From contig NZ_PEBF01000001.1 of the NCBI RefSeq assembly GCF_002742625.1, positions 4,030,001 to 4,094,000 of the forward strand: a DNA stretch of 64,000 bases, in the 5' to 3' direction. Below, one piece after another: positions 17,620 through 26,311 of this stretch. Below the pieces are notes generated by a model. That model made no database searches, had not been told where the DNA came from, and saw only the letters and a list, made by a program, of their open reading frames with translations. Origin of the DNA: Caulobacter sp. FWC2 (GTDB taxonomy: Bacteria; Pseudomonadota; Alphaproteobacteria; Caulobacterales; Caulobacteraceae). The position numbers and the translations under genes are program-made. How positions within the stretch are numbered: position 1 is the stretch's first letter; every line of letters starts with the position of its first letter.

Positions 17620-17632
17620 TGTACCGCTACCA
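17620..17632. promoter_or_regulatory. Second LacI-type site between TBDR and lacI
   Basis: TGTACCGCTACCA is an imperfect palindrome sharing the CGCTACC half with the perfect operator at 10162-10173. The shared half-site suggests one regulator acting at both places. Confidence 0.4.
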
Positions 17633-17867
17633 TAACCCCGTCCTCGAACCGGAAGCGGCGCGCGCAAACGGCCTGCACCGCGACACGACCTCCTGAAAAT
17701 GTCCTGTAAATGTCCTCTATCTTCGATTTTCTGACCCATTTTTGTCCTGACGTCATGACATCCAGGACAGCATGGACTATGGCTTTGGACGTTAGCCGCC
17801 TTGTGGACGCCGCCTTTCGCTGGTGGGGTAGCGCCGACAAGCTTGGCGGTTGGGGATACGGGAACCC

Positions 17868-18911
17868 ATGACGACGATCACCGACGTGGCCGAACGGGCG
17901 GGCGTTTCACCCAAGACCGTCTCCCGCGTTCTCAACGATCACAACAGTGTCAGCGCCAAGACGCGCGACCGTGTCCGTGCGGCCATGACCGAGCTGGACT
18001 ATCAGCCCAGCGCCGTGGCCCGCAGCCTGCGCTCGCAGGGGTCCGGTTCTGTGGGCGTGCTGATGGGCGACCCGTCCGGCGGCTACCACACCCGCGTCCA
18101 CCACGCCCTGCTGGTGGCCTGCGTCGAGACCGGCCGCCACCTGTCGGTCGACCTGTCCGAGGGCCCGATTCCCGGCTGGGCCGACCGCGTCCGCGCCTTC
18201 GTCCGCGACGGCGGCATCCGCGAGATGATCCTGCTGCCGCCGGAATGCGACTTCGGCCCGATGAAGGAGCTGATGCGCGAGCTGGACGTGCGCTGCGTGC
18301 TGATCACGCCAACCACGCCCGACCCGCAGTTCCCCGCCATCGGCATGGACGACCGCGCCGCCGCGCGCGAGGTCGTCGAGCACCTGTTCTCGCTGGGCCA
18401 CACCCGCATCGGCCACATCGCCGGCCACCCGGACCACGCCGCCAGCACGCACCGCCGCAATGGCTTCTTCGAGGCCTATGCCGCCCGGGGCCTGCCGCGC
18501 CCGGCGCCCGAGCTGATCGTCGGCGGCGAGTTCACCTTCAAGACCGGTCTCGACGCGGCCCGCCAGCTGCTGGACATCGACAATCCGCCGACCGCGATCT
18601 TCGCCGCCAATGACGACATGGCCGCCGCCACCTGCATGGAAGTGCAGCGCCGGGGCCTGCGGATTCCGGACGACGTCTCGGTGGTCGGCTTCGACGACGC
18701 CCCGATCGCGGGCGTCATCTGGCCGACCCTGACCACGATCCGCCAGCCCTTCGACCAGATGGCCCTGCGCGCGATGCACACGTTCGCCGCCTGGAGCGCC
18801 AACGAAGGCGCCGGCAAGACCAACACCCCTTTCCTCGCGCAGCACAGCCTGGTGGTGCGTGAGTCCACCGGTCCAGCCCGGAGCGGCCCGCCGCCCCGGC
18901 GAAAGACTTGA
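17868..18911 (+). CDS. LacI-family transcriptional regulator
   Basis: A 347-residue repressor. The N-terminal HTH is classical (TITDVAERAGVSPKTVSRVL, then NDHNSVSAKTRDRV), and the hinge helix is LDYQPSAVARSLRS. The periplasmic-binding-protein-like sensor follows (GSGSVGVLMGDPSGGYHTRV ... DDMAAATCMEVQRRGLRIPD, then DVSVVGFDDAPIAGVIWPTL). ATG 17868 is chosen over an in-frame start 18 bases upstream because it opens directly on the HTH. It is divergent from the TBDR and 62 bases before the GH3 gene, and most likely controls both in response to a sugar. Confidence 0.93.
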   Translation: MTTITDVAERAGVSPKTVSRVLNDHNSVSAKTRDRVRAAMTELDYQPSAVARSLRSQGSGSVGVLMGDPSGGYHTRVHHALLVACVETGRHLSVDLSEGPIPGWADRVRAFVRDGGIREMILLPPECDFGPMKELMRELDVRCVLITPTTPDPQFPAIGMDDRAAAREVVEHLFSLGHTRIGHIAGHPDHAASTHRRNGFFEAYAARGLPRPAPELIVGGEFTFKTGLDAARQLLDIDNPPTAIFAANDDMAAATCMEVQRRGLRIPDDVSVVGFDDAPIAGVIWPTLTTIRQPFDQMALRAMHTFAAWSANEGAGKTNTPFLAQHSLVVRESTGPARSGPPPRRKT

Positions 18912-18973
18912 CCCCCTCCCCGACCCGGTCCGAGAGCCGTGCGGGGCGCCAAGAAGAACACGACGGAGGAAAC

Positions 18974-21259
18974 ATGACTCGGACGACCTGGCGGGGCCTG
19001 CGGCTCGCTCTGCTGATCGGCGCTTCTGCCTCAGTGCTGACCGCTGCTCCGGCCTTGGCCGACGCCGCCAAGAAGCCCGTCGCCGCCAAGCCGGCCCATG
19101 CGTGGCTGAACGCCAAGCTCTCCGCCGACGCCCGCGCCGACCTGGCGCTGAAGGCGATGACCAACGACGAGAAGTTCACGGTTATCTTTGGCTACTTCGG
19201 CTCGGACATGAAGCCGAAGTACACGCGCCACAAGGACTCGCATGACGCCTCGGCCGGCTATGTCGCGGGCGTGCCGCGCCTGGGTATCCCCGGCCAGTGG
19301 CAGACCGACGCCGGCGTCGGCGTCGCCACCCAGGGCAGCCACCAGGACCTGCGTCCGCGCACCGCCCTGCCCTCGGGCCTGGCCACCGCGGCCACCTGGA
19401 ACCCCGAGCTCGCCTTCAAGGGCGGCGCGATGATCGGCAAGGAAGCCCGCGACTCCGGCTTCAACGTCCAGCTGGCCGGCGGCGTGAACTTGATGCGCGA
19501 GCCGCGCAACGGTCGGAACTTCGAATATGGCGGCGAGGATCCCTGGCTGGCCGGCGCGATGGTCGCCGCCCAGATCAAGGGCATCCAGTCCAACCACATC
19601 ATCTCGACGATCAAGCACTACGCCCTGAACGGCCAGGAGACCGGCCGCTTCGTGGTCAGCAGCAACATCGACGACGCCGCCGCCCGCACCTCGGACCTGC
19701 TGGCCTTCCAGTTCGCCATCGAGCAGTCGGACCCGCACTCGGTGATGTGCGCCTACAACCGCGTCAACGGCGACTATGCCTGCGAGAACGACTGGCTGCT
19801 GAACACCGTCCTGAAGAAGGACTGGGGTTACAAGGGCTATGTCATGTCGGACTGGGGCGCCGACCACTCGTCGGCCAAGGCGGCCAATGCCGGCCTCGAC
19901 CAGGAATCGGCCGGCGACGCCTTCGACAAGCAGCCCTTCTTCGCCGCGCCGCTGAAGGCCGACCTGGCCGCCGGCAAGGTGAGCCAGGCCCGCATCGACG
20001 ACATGGCCCGCCGCGTGCTGCGCGCCATGTTCGCCAGCGGCCTCGTCGACCATCCGGTGGTCAACCCGGCGCCGGTCGACCTGCCGGCCGCCACCCTGGC
20101 CGCCCACGCCAAGATCACCCAGGCCGACGCCGAGGAAGGCATCGTCCTGCTGAAGAACGACGGCGATCTCCTGCCCCTGGCCAAGACCGCCAAGACCATC
20201 GCCGTGATCGGCGCCCACGCGGACGTCGGCGTGCTGTCGGGCGGCGGCTCCTCGCAGGTCTATCCGGTCGGCGGCCGCGCGGTGAAAGGCCTTGAGCCGG
20301 CGACCTGGCCGGGCCCGGTGATCTACTATCCGTCCTCGCCGCTGAAGGCCCTGCAGGCCCGCTATCCCGGCGCCAAGGTCGTCTACGACGACGGTACGGA
20401 CGCCGCCCGCGCCGCCAAGCTGGCCGCCGCCAGCGATCTGGCCGTGGTCTTCGCCGACCAGTGGACCACCGAGTCGCAGGACGTGCTCGACCTGAACCTG
20501 CCGCGCAACCAGGAGGCCACGATCGACGCCGTGGCCTCAGCCAACAAGAAGACGGTGGTCGTGCTGATCACCGGCGGTCCGGTGGTCATGCCCTGGCTCG
20601 ACAAGGTCGGCGCCGTGGTCGAGGCCTGGTTCCCGGGCACGTCAGGCGGCGAGGCCATCGCCCGCGTCCTGACCGGCGAGGTCGACGCCACCGGCCGCCT
20701 GCCCATCAGCTTCCCCAGGAGCGTGGCCGACCTGCCGCGTCCGAAGCTGGACGGCGTCGGCAAGCCCGAAGGCGAGATGTTCGATGTCGACTACAACCTC
20801 GAAGGCGCCGCCGTCGGCTACAAGTGGTACGACCTCAAGAAGATCGAGCCGCTGTTCCCGTTCGGCCACGGCCTGTCCTACACCAAGTTCGCCTACGCCA
20901 ACCTCACGGCCAGCGCCGCCGGCGACAAGGTCACGGTCAGCTTCGACGTCAAGAACGTCGGGGCCCGCGCCGGCAAGGACGTGCCGCAGGTCTACGTCTC
21001 CCCGAAGGCTGGTGGCTGGGAAGCGCCCAAGCGGCTGGCCGGCTTCAAGAAGGTCTCCCTCGCCCCCGGCGCCACGCAGCGCGTGACCCTGAGCGTCGAC
21101 CCGCGCCTGCTGGCGGTCTGGGACAGCAAGGCCCACGGCTGGTCGATCGCGGCCGGCCAGTACGACATCGCCCTGGGCTCTTCGTCCCGGGCTCTCTCCT
21201 CCACCGCCCAGGTCACCCTGGCGGCCCGGAGCCTGCCGGTTTCCCCGACAGGTAAGTGA
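18974..21259 (+). CDS. Beta-glucosidase / GH3-family glycoside hydrolase, exported
   Basis: A 761-residue secreted or periplasmic enzyme that should remove terminal beta-linked glucose (or xylose) from oligosaccharides or glycosides. The signal peptide is LALLIGASASVLTAAPALA. The GH3 N-domain has KHYALNGQETGR and the nucleophile Asp near residue 293 in GYVMSDWGADHSS; the GH3 C-domain starts near EEGIVLLKNDGDLLPL, and a fibronectin-III-like domain closes the chain (VTVSFDVKNVGARAGKDVPQ). ATG 18974 has GGAGGAA upstream. It follows lacI and ends at a strong terminator. Confidence 0.93.
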   Translation: MTRTTWRGLRLALLIGASASVLTAAPALADAAKKPVAAKPAHAWLNAKLSADARADLALKAMTNDEKFTVIFGYFGSDMKPKYTRHKDSHDASAGYVAGVPRLGIPGQWQTDAGVGVATQGSHQDLRPRTALPSGLATAATWNPELAFKGGAMIGKEARDSGFNVQLAGGVNLMREPRNGRNFEYGGEDPWLAGAMVAAQIKGIQSNHIISTIKHYALNGQETGRFVVSSNIDDAAARTSDLLAFQFAIEQSDPHSVMCAYNRVNGDYACENDWLLNTVLKKDWGYKGYVMSDWGADHSSAKAANAGLDQESAGDAFDKQPFFAAPLKADLAAGKVSQARIDDMARRVLRAMFASGLVDHPVVNPAPVDLPAATLAAHAKITQADAEEGIVLLKNDGDLLPLAKTAKTIAVIGAHADVGVLSGGGSSQVYPVGGRAVKGLEPATWPGPVIYYPSSPLKALQARYPGAKVVYDDGTDAARAAKLAAASDLAVVFADQWTTESQDVLDLNLPRNQEATIDAVASANKKTVVVLITGGPVVMPWLDKVGAVVEAWFPGTSGGEAIARVLTGEVDATGRLPISFPRSVADLPRPKLDGVGKPEGEMFDVDYNLEGAAVGYKWYDLKKIEPLFPFGHGLSYTKFAYANLTASAAGDKVTVSFDVKNVGARAGKDVPQVYVSPKAGGWEAPKRLAGFKKVSLAPGATQRVTLSVDPRLLAVWDSKAHGWSIAAGQYDIALGSSSRALSSTAQVTLAARSLPVSPTGK

Positions 21260-21314
21260 GGGGGGCGGGGCTTTTCCACCCCTTGCCCCGCACCCGTCAG
21301 TCTCTTCCCCTCTC

Positions 21315-21344
21315 GGGGCGTCGTTCGCGACGCCCCTCTTTTTT
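21315..21344 (+). terminator. Rho-independent terminator with TTCG tetraloop after the GH3 gene
   Basis: GGGGCGTCG (21315-21323), loop TTCG, CGACGCCCC (21328-21336), then TCTTTTTT. The T run abuts the stop codon of the convergent acyl-CoA synthetase gene. Confidence 0.92.
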
Positions 21345-22935
21345 AGTTCACCTGCCGCTCGCGCCCTTCCCAGTACGGCGCCCGCAGTTCCCGGCGCAGG
21401 ATCTTGCCCGAGGCGTTGCGCGGCAGGGCCGCCACGAAGTCCACGCTCTTGGGCGCCTTGAAGCCTGCTATCCGCGTACGGGCGAAGGCGATGATGTCGT
21501 CGGCGTCCGGGGTCACGCCGGGCTTGGCCGCGACCACCGCCTTGACCGCCTCGCCCCACTTGTCGTCGGGCACGCCGATCACCGCCACCTCGGCCACGTG
21601 CGGATGACCATAGACGGCGCTCTCCACCTCGGCCGGATAGATGTTCTCCCCGCCCGAGATGATCATGTCCTTCACCCGGTCGTGGATGAACAGATAGCCG
21701 TCCTCGTCGAGGTAGCCCGCGTCTCCGGTGCGCAGCCAGCCGTCGGTGTCGATGGTCTTGGCGGTCGCGTCGGCCAGCTTCCAGTAGCCGGCCATGTTGG
21801 CCGGTGAGCGCACGGCGACCTCGCCCACCACGCCGGTCAGAACGCTGTTTCCCGCCTCGTCGATCACCTTGATCTCGACGCCCGGCATCGGCAGGCCCGC
21901 CGCGCGCATGCGCTGGTTGCCGGCCGGGTCATGGTCCTCGGGCGGCAGATAGACGACCGTGCCGGTCGTCTCGGTCATGCCGTACTGCTGGACGAAGCCG
22001 CAGCCGAACACCTCCATGCACTCGCGCAGCAGGTCCAGCGGGATGGGCGCGGCGCCGTATAGGATGTGGGTCAGGCGCGAATAGTCGACCTCGCGCGCCC
22101 GGGGCTGGCGCACGACGATCTGCAGCGCCGCCGGCACCATGAACATCTTCGAGACGTGGTCCTTCTCGAGATAGTCCAGCACCTTGAACGGATCGAACTC
22201 GCGCGCCACCACGCCCTTGGCGCCGTTCAGCAGGCCGACGAGCCCCCAGCCGGTGCCGCCGATATGGGCGACCGGCATGGCGACGAGGCTGACGTCGTCC
22301 GGTCCCCAGCGGTTCCAGTCCAGCGGATCCTTGGCCGCCGCGCGGCGCATGGCCAGCAGGTTGTCGTGGGTCAGCATCGCGCCCTTGGGCCGCCCCGTGG
22401 TGCCCGAGGTGTAGAGCTGGATGGCGATGTCAGAGGTCGCGATCGGCTTGTGGGCGTCGGCGTCGGACTGGGCGACGCGCCAGGCTTGGAAGCTCGGATG
22501 CTGGCCCGCGCCGTCCGCCTCCATGGCCACGACCACAGGCCGGTCGGTCAGCTCGGCGGCGACCGCCTCGATGTGGCCGATCAGCTCGGGACCCACGAAG
22601 ACCATCCTGGCCTCGCTGTCGCCGACGATGTAGGCAATCTCGGCCGCCGCCAGGCGCCAGCCGATCGGCGTAGTCACCACCCCGGCCTTGGCGGCCCCGA
22701 TCAGCAGCTCGAAATAGTGGTCGCTGTTCTTGCCGACATAGGCGATGCGGTCGCCGGTCGACAGCCCTGCGGCCATCAGGGCGGCGGCCACCTGGCTGGT
22801 ATGCCGGTCGAAGTCGGCGAAGGTCGTGTCGCGCCCCTCGAAGCTGAAGGCGACCTCTTCCGGCCGCGCCTCCGCGTGATAGCGGGCGACGTCGCCCAGG
22901 GTCCGCATGCGGTCGAAATCGATCGCTTCCGCCAT
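21343..22935 (-). CDS. Acyl-CoA synthetase, AMP-binding (fatty-acid--CoA ligase type)
   Basis: A 530-residue ANL-superfamily enzyme that activates a carboxylic acid through an acyl-adenylate to its CoA thioester. The P-loop-like motif is LYTSGTTGRPKGAMLTH, the second core motif is QQYGMTETTG, and the C-terminal hinge and catalytic regions are GWLRTGDAGYLDEDGYLFIHD and PRNASGKILRREL (catalytic Lys). The length fits medium/long-chain or aryl-acid ligases; substrate chain length cannot be told. It stands alone between the GH3 terminator and the copper genes. Confidence 0.9.
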   Translation of the reverse strand: MAEAIDFDRMRTLGDVARYHAEARPEEVAFSFEGRDTTFADFDRHTSQVAAALMAAGLSTGDRIAYVGKNSDHYFELLIGAAKAGVVTTPIGWRLAAAEIAYIVGDSEARMVFVGPELIGHIEAVAAELTDRPVVVAMEADGAGQHPSFQAWRVAQSDADAHKPIATSDIAIQLYTSGTTGRPKGAMLTHDNLLAMRRAAAKDPLDWNRWGPDDVSLVAMPVAHIGGTGWGLVGLLNGAKGVVAREFDPFKVLDYLEKDHVSKMFMVPAALQIVVRQPRAREVDYSRLTHILYGAAPIPLDLLRECMEVFGCGFVQQYGMTETTGTVVYLPPEDHDPAGNQRMRAAGLPMPGVEIKVIDEAGNSVLTGVVGEVAVRSPANMAGYWKLADATAKTIDTDGWLRTGDAGYLDEDGYLFIHDRVKDMIISGGENIYPAEVESAVYGHPHVAEVAVIGVPDDKWGEAVKAVVAAKPGVTPDADDIIAFARTRIAGFKAPKSVDFVAALPRNASGKILRRELRAPYWEGRERQVN

Positions 22936-23030
22936 CGCGCCTGACTCCCTCGTTGTCCGGATCTATGTCCAGTCAAACGGATGTTGGGCCAGGCTTACGT
23001 TCGCGACAAGCTCTTCATCTCGGCGACGGG

Positions 23031-23807
23031 TCAGCGCCAGGCGCGAACGCCGATCACCACCGCCGTGCTGCCGGCCCGTTCGCCGGCGACCACGGCCGGA
23101 CCGAACGCCCGCTCGCGCACAATCCCGACATAGGGCGCGAACTCACGCGTGATCTCGTAACGCAGGCGAAGCCCACCCTCGAGCTTGCCGGCGCCGGCTT
23201 CGGCGAGGTCCGCCTCCACGCGCGGCTGGAGGATCAGCTTCTGGGTCAGGCGCAGGTCGTAGGACGCCTCGCCCCGCGCCGACACCTTGCCCTGGTCGGA
23301 CAGGTAGACGGTCCCCTGCAGTTCGAACCAGTACGGGGCCAGGCCCTCGAAGCCGACGGCCGCGTAGCTCCGGCCCTTGGGCGCCAGGTCGTAGCGAAGC
23401 CCGGCCTGGAGATCGAAATAGGGTCCGACCGGCCAGGCCTTCAGCACCTCGGTCTCGCCCTTTTCCCAGCCTTCGCCGTCGGTGCGCTCACCGCGCGCCT
23501 TCACGACCCACTTGGAGGCGTCGTTTCCCCACCAGGCCTCGCCCTCGAAGGCCTGGGCGTCGGCGCCGTCGCGCGCGCGGTATTCCAGGGTGTCGGCGCG
23601 GACGGTCCACACCGCCATGCCGCCGTGCTCCTTCATCAGTTGGGCGCGGGCGGCAGCCATCGACTCGGGACTGTAGAAGCGCTCGGCGGCGTGGTCGGTC
23701 TGGATCGCCGGCGGCTTGGCCTCGGCGGCTGGCTTCATCGCCGACATATCGTGGCCGGCGTGCGGGTCCGGCGCCTGCTGATGATGTTCGTGCTGGAGGA
23801 CGATCAT
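23031..23807 (-). CDS. copB: Copper resistance protein B (outer-membrane CopB)
   Basis: A 258-residue protein that in characterised systems forms an outer-membrane barrel working with CopA. A short His/Met-rich N-terminus (HEHHQQAPDPHAGHDMSAM) is followed by the conserved region AWWGNDASKWVVKARGERT and repeated beta strands (AVGFEGLAPYWFELQGTVYL, GEASYDLRLTQKLILQPRVE) ending in VIGVRAWR. ATG 23807 overlaps the copA stop as ATGA, so translation is coupled. No signal peptide can be seen from this start or in the upstream frame, which is odd for an outer-membrane protein. Confidence 0.87.
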   Translation of the reverse strand: MIVLQHEHHQQAPDPHAGHDMSAMKPAAEAKPPAIQTDHAAERFYSPESMAAARAQLMKEHGGMAVWTVRADTLEYRARDGADAQAFEGEAWWGNDASKWVVKARGERTDGEGWEKGETEVLKAWPVGPYFDLQAGLRYDLAPKGRSYAAVGFEGLAPYWFELQGTVYLSDQGKVSARGEASYDLRLTQKLILQPRVEADLAEAGAGKLEGGLRLRYEITREFAPYVGIVRERAFGPAVVAGERAGSTAVVIGVRAWR

Positions 23808-25468
23808 GCGAGCGGCCGCACGGTGACGACGTTGAACATCCCCGCATGCATGTGCAGCAGCAGGTGGCAGTGGAAAGCCCAATCGCCGGGCTCGCTAGCC
23901 GTCAGGTCGAAGGCGACCTTGCCGCCCGGCACCACATTGACCGTGTGCTTCAGCGGCTGGCGGTCCTGGCCGTTGACCAGTTCGAAGAAGTGGCCGTGCA
24001 GGTGGATCGGGTGGGCCATCATGGTGTCGTTGATCAGCACCACGCGGACCCGCTCGTCGCGCTGGAAGGCGATCGGCTTCTTGATGGGCCCGAACGCCTC
24101 GCCGTCGAACGCCCACATGAACCGCTCCATGTTGCCGGTCAGATGGATCTCCATCGTGCGGCCCGGTGGTCGCGGATCGGTCGGCGGATGCAGGTTGGCG
24201 AGGTCGGCGTAGCGCAGCACCGTGTGGCCGACATCCTCCAGCCCTTGCGGCGGTTGGTCCATGCGGTCCATCGGCATTGGCGAGATCGTCTGGACGCCCG
24301 GCGTCAGCGGCACGTTGGGCGCGTTGGCCTGGGACCGGATCGACATGTCCATGCCCGGCATGTCCATCCCGTGGTGCATGTTCCCCATGCCCATGTCTGT
24401 CATCGTCGCCAGGGGACGCTTGCGCAGTGGCGGCACGGCGGCGGACATCCCCAGGCGCGGCGCCAGGGTGGCGCGGGCCATCCCTGAACGATCCGAGGCC
24501 TCCGCGACCAGGGTGAAGGCCTTGTCCTCGATGGGACGGACAATGACGTCGAAGGTCTCGGCCGGGGCGATCTGGAACTCGTCGACGGCGACCGGAACGA
24601 CCGGCTGGCCGTCGGTCGCCACGACCTCCAGGGAGAGGCCCGGGATCCGGACATTGAAGATCGTCATGGCTGCGGAATTGATGAACCGCAGCCGCACCCG
24701 CTCGCCCGGCGAGAACAGGCCCGTCCAGTTGTCGCCCGGACCGTGGCCGTTGACGAGGTAGGTGTAGACCGAGCCGGTGACGTCGGCGATGTCGGTCGGG
24801 TCCATCCGCATCCGGCCCCAGTCGACGCGATCCTTTAGCGCCTGATCCTGGCCCGCGAGGAGACCGGCCACGGTCTGCTTCTGCATGTTGAAGTGGCCGG
24901 CATTGACCTTGAGCTTACGGTACAGCTCGTGCGGATGCAGGAAGCTCCAGTCCGACAGCACCACCACGTGCTCGCGGTCATAGGGAATAGGGTCCTCGCC
25001 CGCCGGGTCGATGATCATCGGGCCGTAGTGGCCGATCTGCTCCTGCAGGCCTGAATGGCTGTGCCACCAGTAGGTCCCGGCCTGGCGGACGGGGAAGTCG
25101 TAGGTGAAGGTCTCGCCCGGCTTGATGCCCGGGAAGCTGACGCCCGGCACGCCGTCCATCTGGAACGGGACGAGCAGGCCATGCCAGTGGATCGAGGTGT
25201 CTTCGTCCAGCGTGTTGGTCACCGCGATGCGGACGCGCTGGCCTTCCTTCAGCCGGATCAGCGGGCCGGGGATGGTGCCGTTGACGAGCGCGGCGTGGCC
25301 GCTGCGGCCGTCGATCTTCGCCATGGCGTGGCCGACGGTGAGCTTGATCGCCTCGCCCGACAGAGCCACCGGAGACCGCGCGCCCTCGCTGGCCAGCGCC
25401 CAATCGGGCAGCAGGCCGACCGCACCGAGGCCCAGGGCGCCGCGCATCAAGGTCCTTCGATCGATCAT
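23804..25468 (-). CDS. copA: Multicopper oxidase CopA (copper resistance)
   Basis: A 554-residue periplasmic enzyme that oxidises Cu(I) and binds copper. The N-terminus MIDRRTLMRGALGLGAVGLL is a Tat-type signal. All four copper-ligand regions are visible: IHWHGLLVPF, WWHSHSG, HPIHLHGHFFEL and the Type-1 region HCHLLLHMHAGMF. A methionine-rich segment (MGMGNMHHGMDMPGMDMS, about residues 350-370) fits CopA rather than a laccase. It is slightly shorter than many CopA proteins. It is coupled to copB and divergent from the YbaK gene with only 48 bases between start codons. Confidence 0.93.
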   Translation of the reverse strand: MIDRRTLMRGALGLGAVGLLPDWALASEGARSPVALSGEAIKLTVGHAMAKIDGRSGHAALVNGTIPGPLIRLKEGQRVRIAVTNTLDEDTSIHWHGLLVPFQMDGVPGVSFPGIKPGETFTYDFPVRQAGTYWWHSHSGLQEQIGHYGPMIIDPAGEDPIPYDREHVVVLSDWSFLHPHELYRKLKVNAGHFNMQKQTVAGLLAGQDQALKDRVDWGRMRMDPTDIADVTGSVYTYLVNGHGPGDNWTGLFSPGERVRLRFINSAAMTIFNVRIPGLSLEVVATDGQPVVPVAVDEFQIAPAETFDVIVRPIEDKAFTLVAEASDRSGMARATLAPRLGMSAAVPPLRKRPLATMTDMGMGNMHHGMDMPGMDMSIRSQANAPNVPLTPGVQTISPMPMDRMDQPPQGLEDVGHTVLRYADLANLHPPTDPRPPGRTMEIHLTGNMERFMWAFDGEAFGPIKKPIAFQRDERVRVVLINDTMMAHPIHLHGHFFELVNGQDRQPLKHTVNVVPGGKVAFDLTASEPGDWAFHCHLLLHMHAGMFNVVTVRPLA

Positions 25469-25516
25469 CCGCTATCCGTATTCCAACCTTGAGCGCACTT
25501 GGGTATCACCCGAACC

Positions 25517-25993
25517 ATGTCCAAGAGCACCCCCGCCACGATCGCACTGAGCAAGGCCGGCGTCGCGTTCGACCTGCATACGTACGACTACGACCCCGGC
25601 TCGGAGCGGGTGGGCCTGCAGGCCGCCGAAGCCCTGGGCGAAGACCCCCGCCGGGTGCTCAAGACCCTGATCGTCATGCTGGACGGCAAGCCCGCCTGCG
25701 CCATCCTGCCCTCGGACAAGGAGGTCAGCATGAAGAAGCTGGCCGCCGCCCTCAAGGGCAAGTCGGCGGCCATGGCCCCGGTCCCCGAGGCCGAGCGGAT
25801 CACCGGCTACAAGGTCGGCGGCGTCAGCCCCTTCGGCCAGAAGAAGCGCCTGCCGACCGTGATGGAAGAGGCCGCCCTGAGCGAGCCCTACGTCTTCATC
25901 AACGGCGGCCAGCGCGGCCTGCAGGTGAAGCTGGCGCCGGCCGACGCGGTGAAGGCCCTGGGCGCTGTTACGGCGGCGATCGTTTCGGAGTAG
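25517..25993 (+). CDS. ybaK: Cys-tRNA(Pro)/Cys-tRNA(Cys) deacylase, YbaK/EbsC type
   Basis: A 158-residue trans-editing protein that hydrolyses mischarged Cys-tRNA(Pro). The family pattern is clear: ALSKAGVAFDLHTYDYDP, ALGEDPRRVLKTLIV, the conserved Lys in PSDKEVSMKKLA, and the glycine-rich GYKVGGVSPFGQKKRLPTV with INGGQRGLQVKL. ATG 25517 starts the family sequence; an upstream in-frame GTG adds six residues. It is a single gene and precedes the tRNA gene. Confidence 0.92.
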   Translation: MSKSTPATIALSKAGVAFDLHTYDYDPGSERVGLQAAEALGEDPRRVLKTLIVMLDGKPACAILPSDKEVSMKKLAAALKGKSAAMAPVPEAERITGYKVGGVSPFGQKKRLPTVMEEAALSEPYVFINGGQRGLQVKLAPADAVKALGAVTAAIVSE

Positions 25994-26043
25994 GCGCCGC
26001 TTGAAATGGCGCGCGGTTCTCGCCTATAAGCCCCGCCTCCTGG

Positions 26044-26120
26044 GGCTGGGTAGCTCAGATGGTTAGAGCGGTGGATTCATAACCCACAGGTCGGCGGTTC
26101 GATCCCGCCCCCAGCCACCA
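26044..26120 (+). tRNA. tRNA-Met (anticodon CAT)
   Basis: A complete cloverleaf: acceptor GGCTGGG (26044-26050) with CCCAGCC (26110-26116), D arm GCTCAGATGGTTAGAGC, anticodon arm with CAT at 26078-26080, T arm GGCGG-TTCGATC-CCGCC, discriminator A and an encoded CCA. The A31-C39 position is unpaired. The acceptor 1-72 pair is a normal G-C, so this is not the initiator. A CAT anticodon could also be tRNA-Ile2 after lysidine modification; elongator Met is my preferred reading. Confidence 0.93.
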
Positions 26121-26161
26121 AGCGGAACCCATAGGGCGGGGGTTTTGTAGCGGGGTCCAGG

Positions 26162-26290
26162 AATTGCGCCCCCTCGCACGCGGCCTTCGAGCAGCGGATC
26201 GCCGTGCTGAAGGCCCAGTACGGCGCCTGCGAGGTCGAGCCGACGGACCGGCTCTACCTGGCGCGTCCGGATCTGGTGAGGGCGACCCCG
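26162..26290 (+). pseudogene. Possible gene remnant downstream of the tRNA
   Basis: About 40 codons read through with strong G/C third positions (AFEQRIAVLKAQYG, CEVEPTDRLYLARPDLV) but have no plausible start or ribosome site, and the frame then runs antisense into the hydrolase gene. It looks like the eroded piece of a gene next to a tRNA 3' end, a frequent integration point. I do not recognise the parent protein. Confidence 0.3.
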
Positions 26291-26311
26291 GTACGTCACA
26301 CACCTTCTCGC

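Larger units (their letters stand above)
17195..17867. promoter_or_regulatory. 673-base divergent control region between TBDR and lacI
   Basis: No convincing gene lies here. The TBDR side holds a UUCG-type hairpin (CCGGACT-TTCG-AGTCCGG, 17374-17391), a GCCGCCG/CGGCGGC hairpin (17272-17292), and a CG-centred palindrome at 17450-17467. The centre has a second LacI-type site (17620-17632). The lacI side has four TGTCCT motifs, three direct (17700, 17711, 17743) and one inverted (17764-17769). The receptor probably has a long 5' leader if transcription starts near the 17450 palindrome. Confidence 0.6.

Noticed and set aside
25469..25516. CueR or CopR-type operator between copA and the ybaK gene
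   Set aside because: I looked for ACCTTCC-type or cop-box palindromes and found only a weak ACCTTG...CTTGGGT pattern, not enough to call.
26055..26303. Minus-strand open frames ending in GAGSNRRPVGYESTAL
   Set aside because: This is the well-known false translation of a tRNA-Met gene on the opposite strand; the frames cover the tRNA and have no ribosome site.
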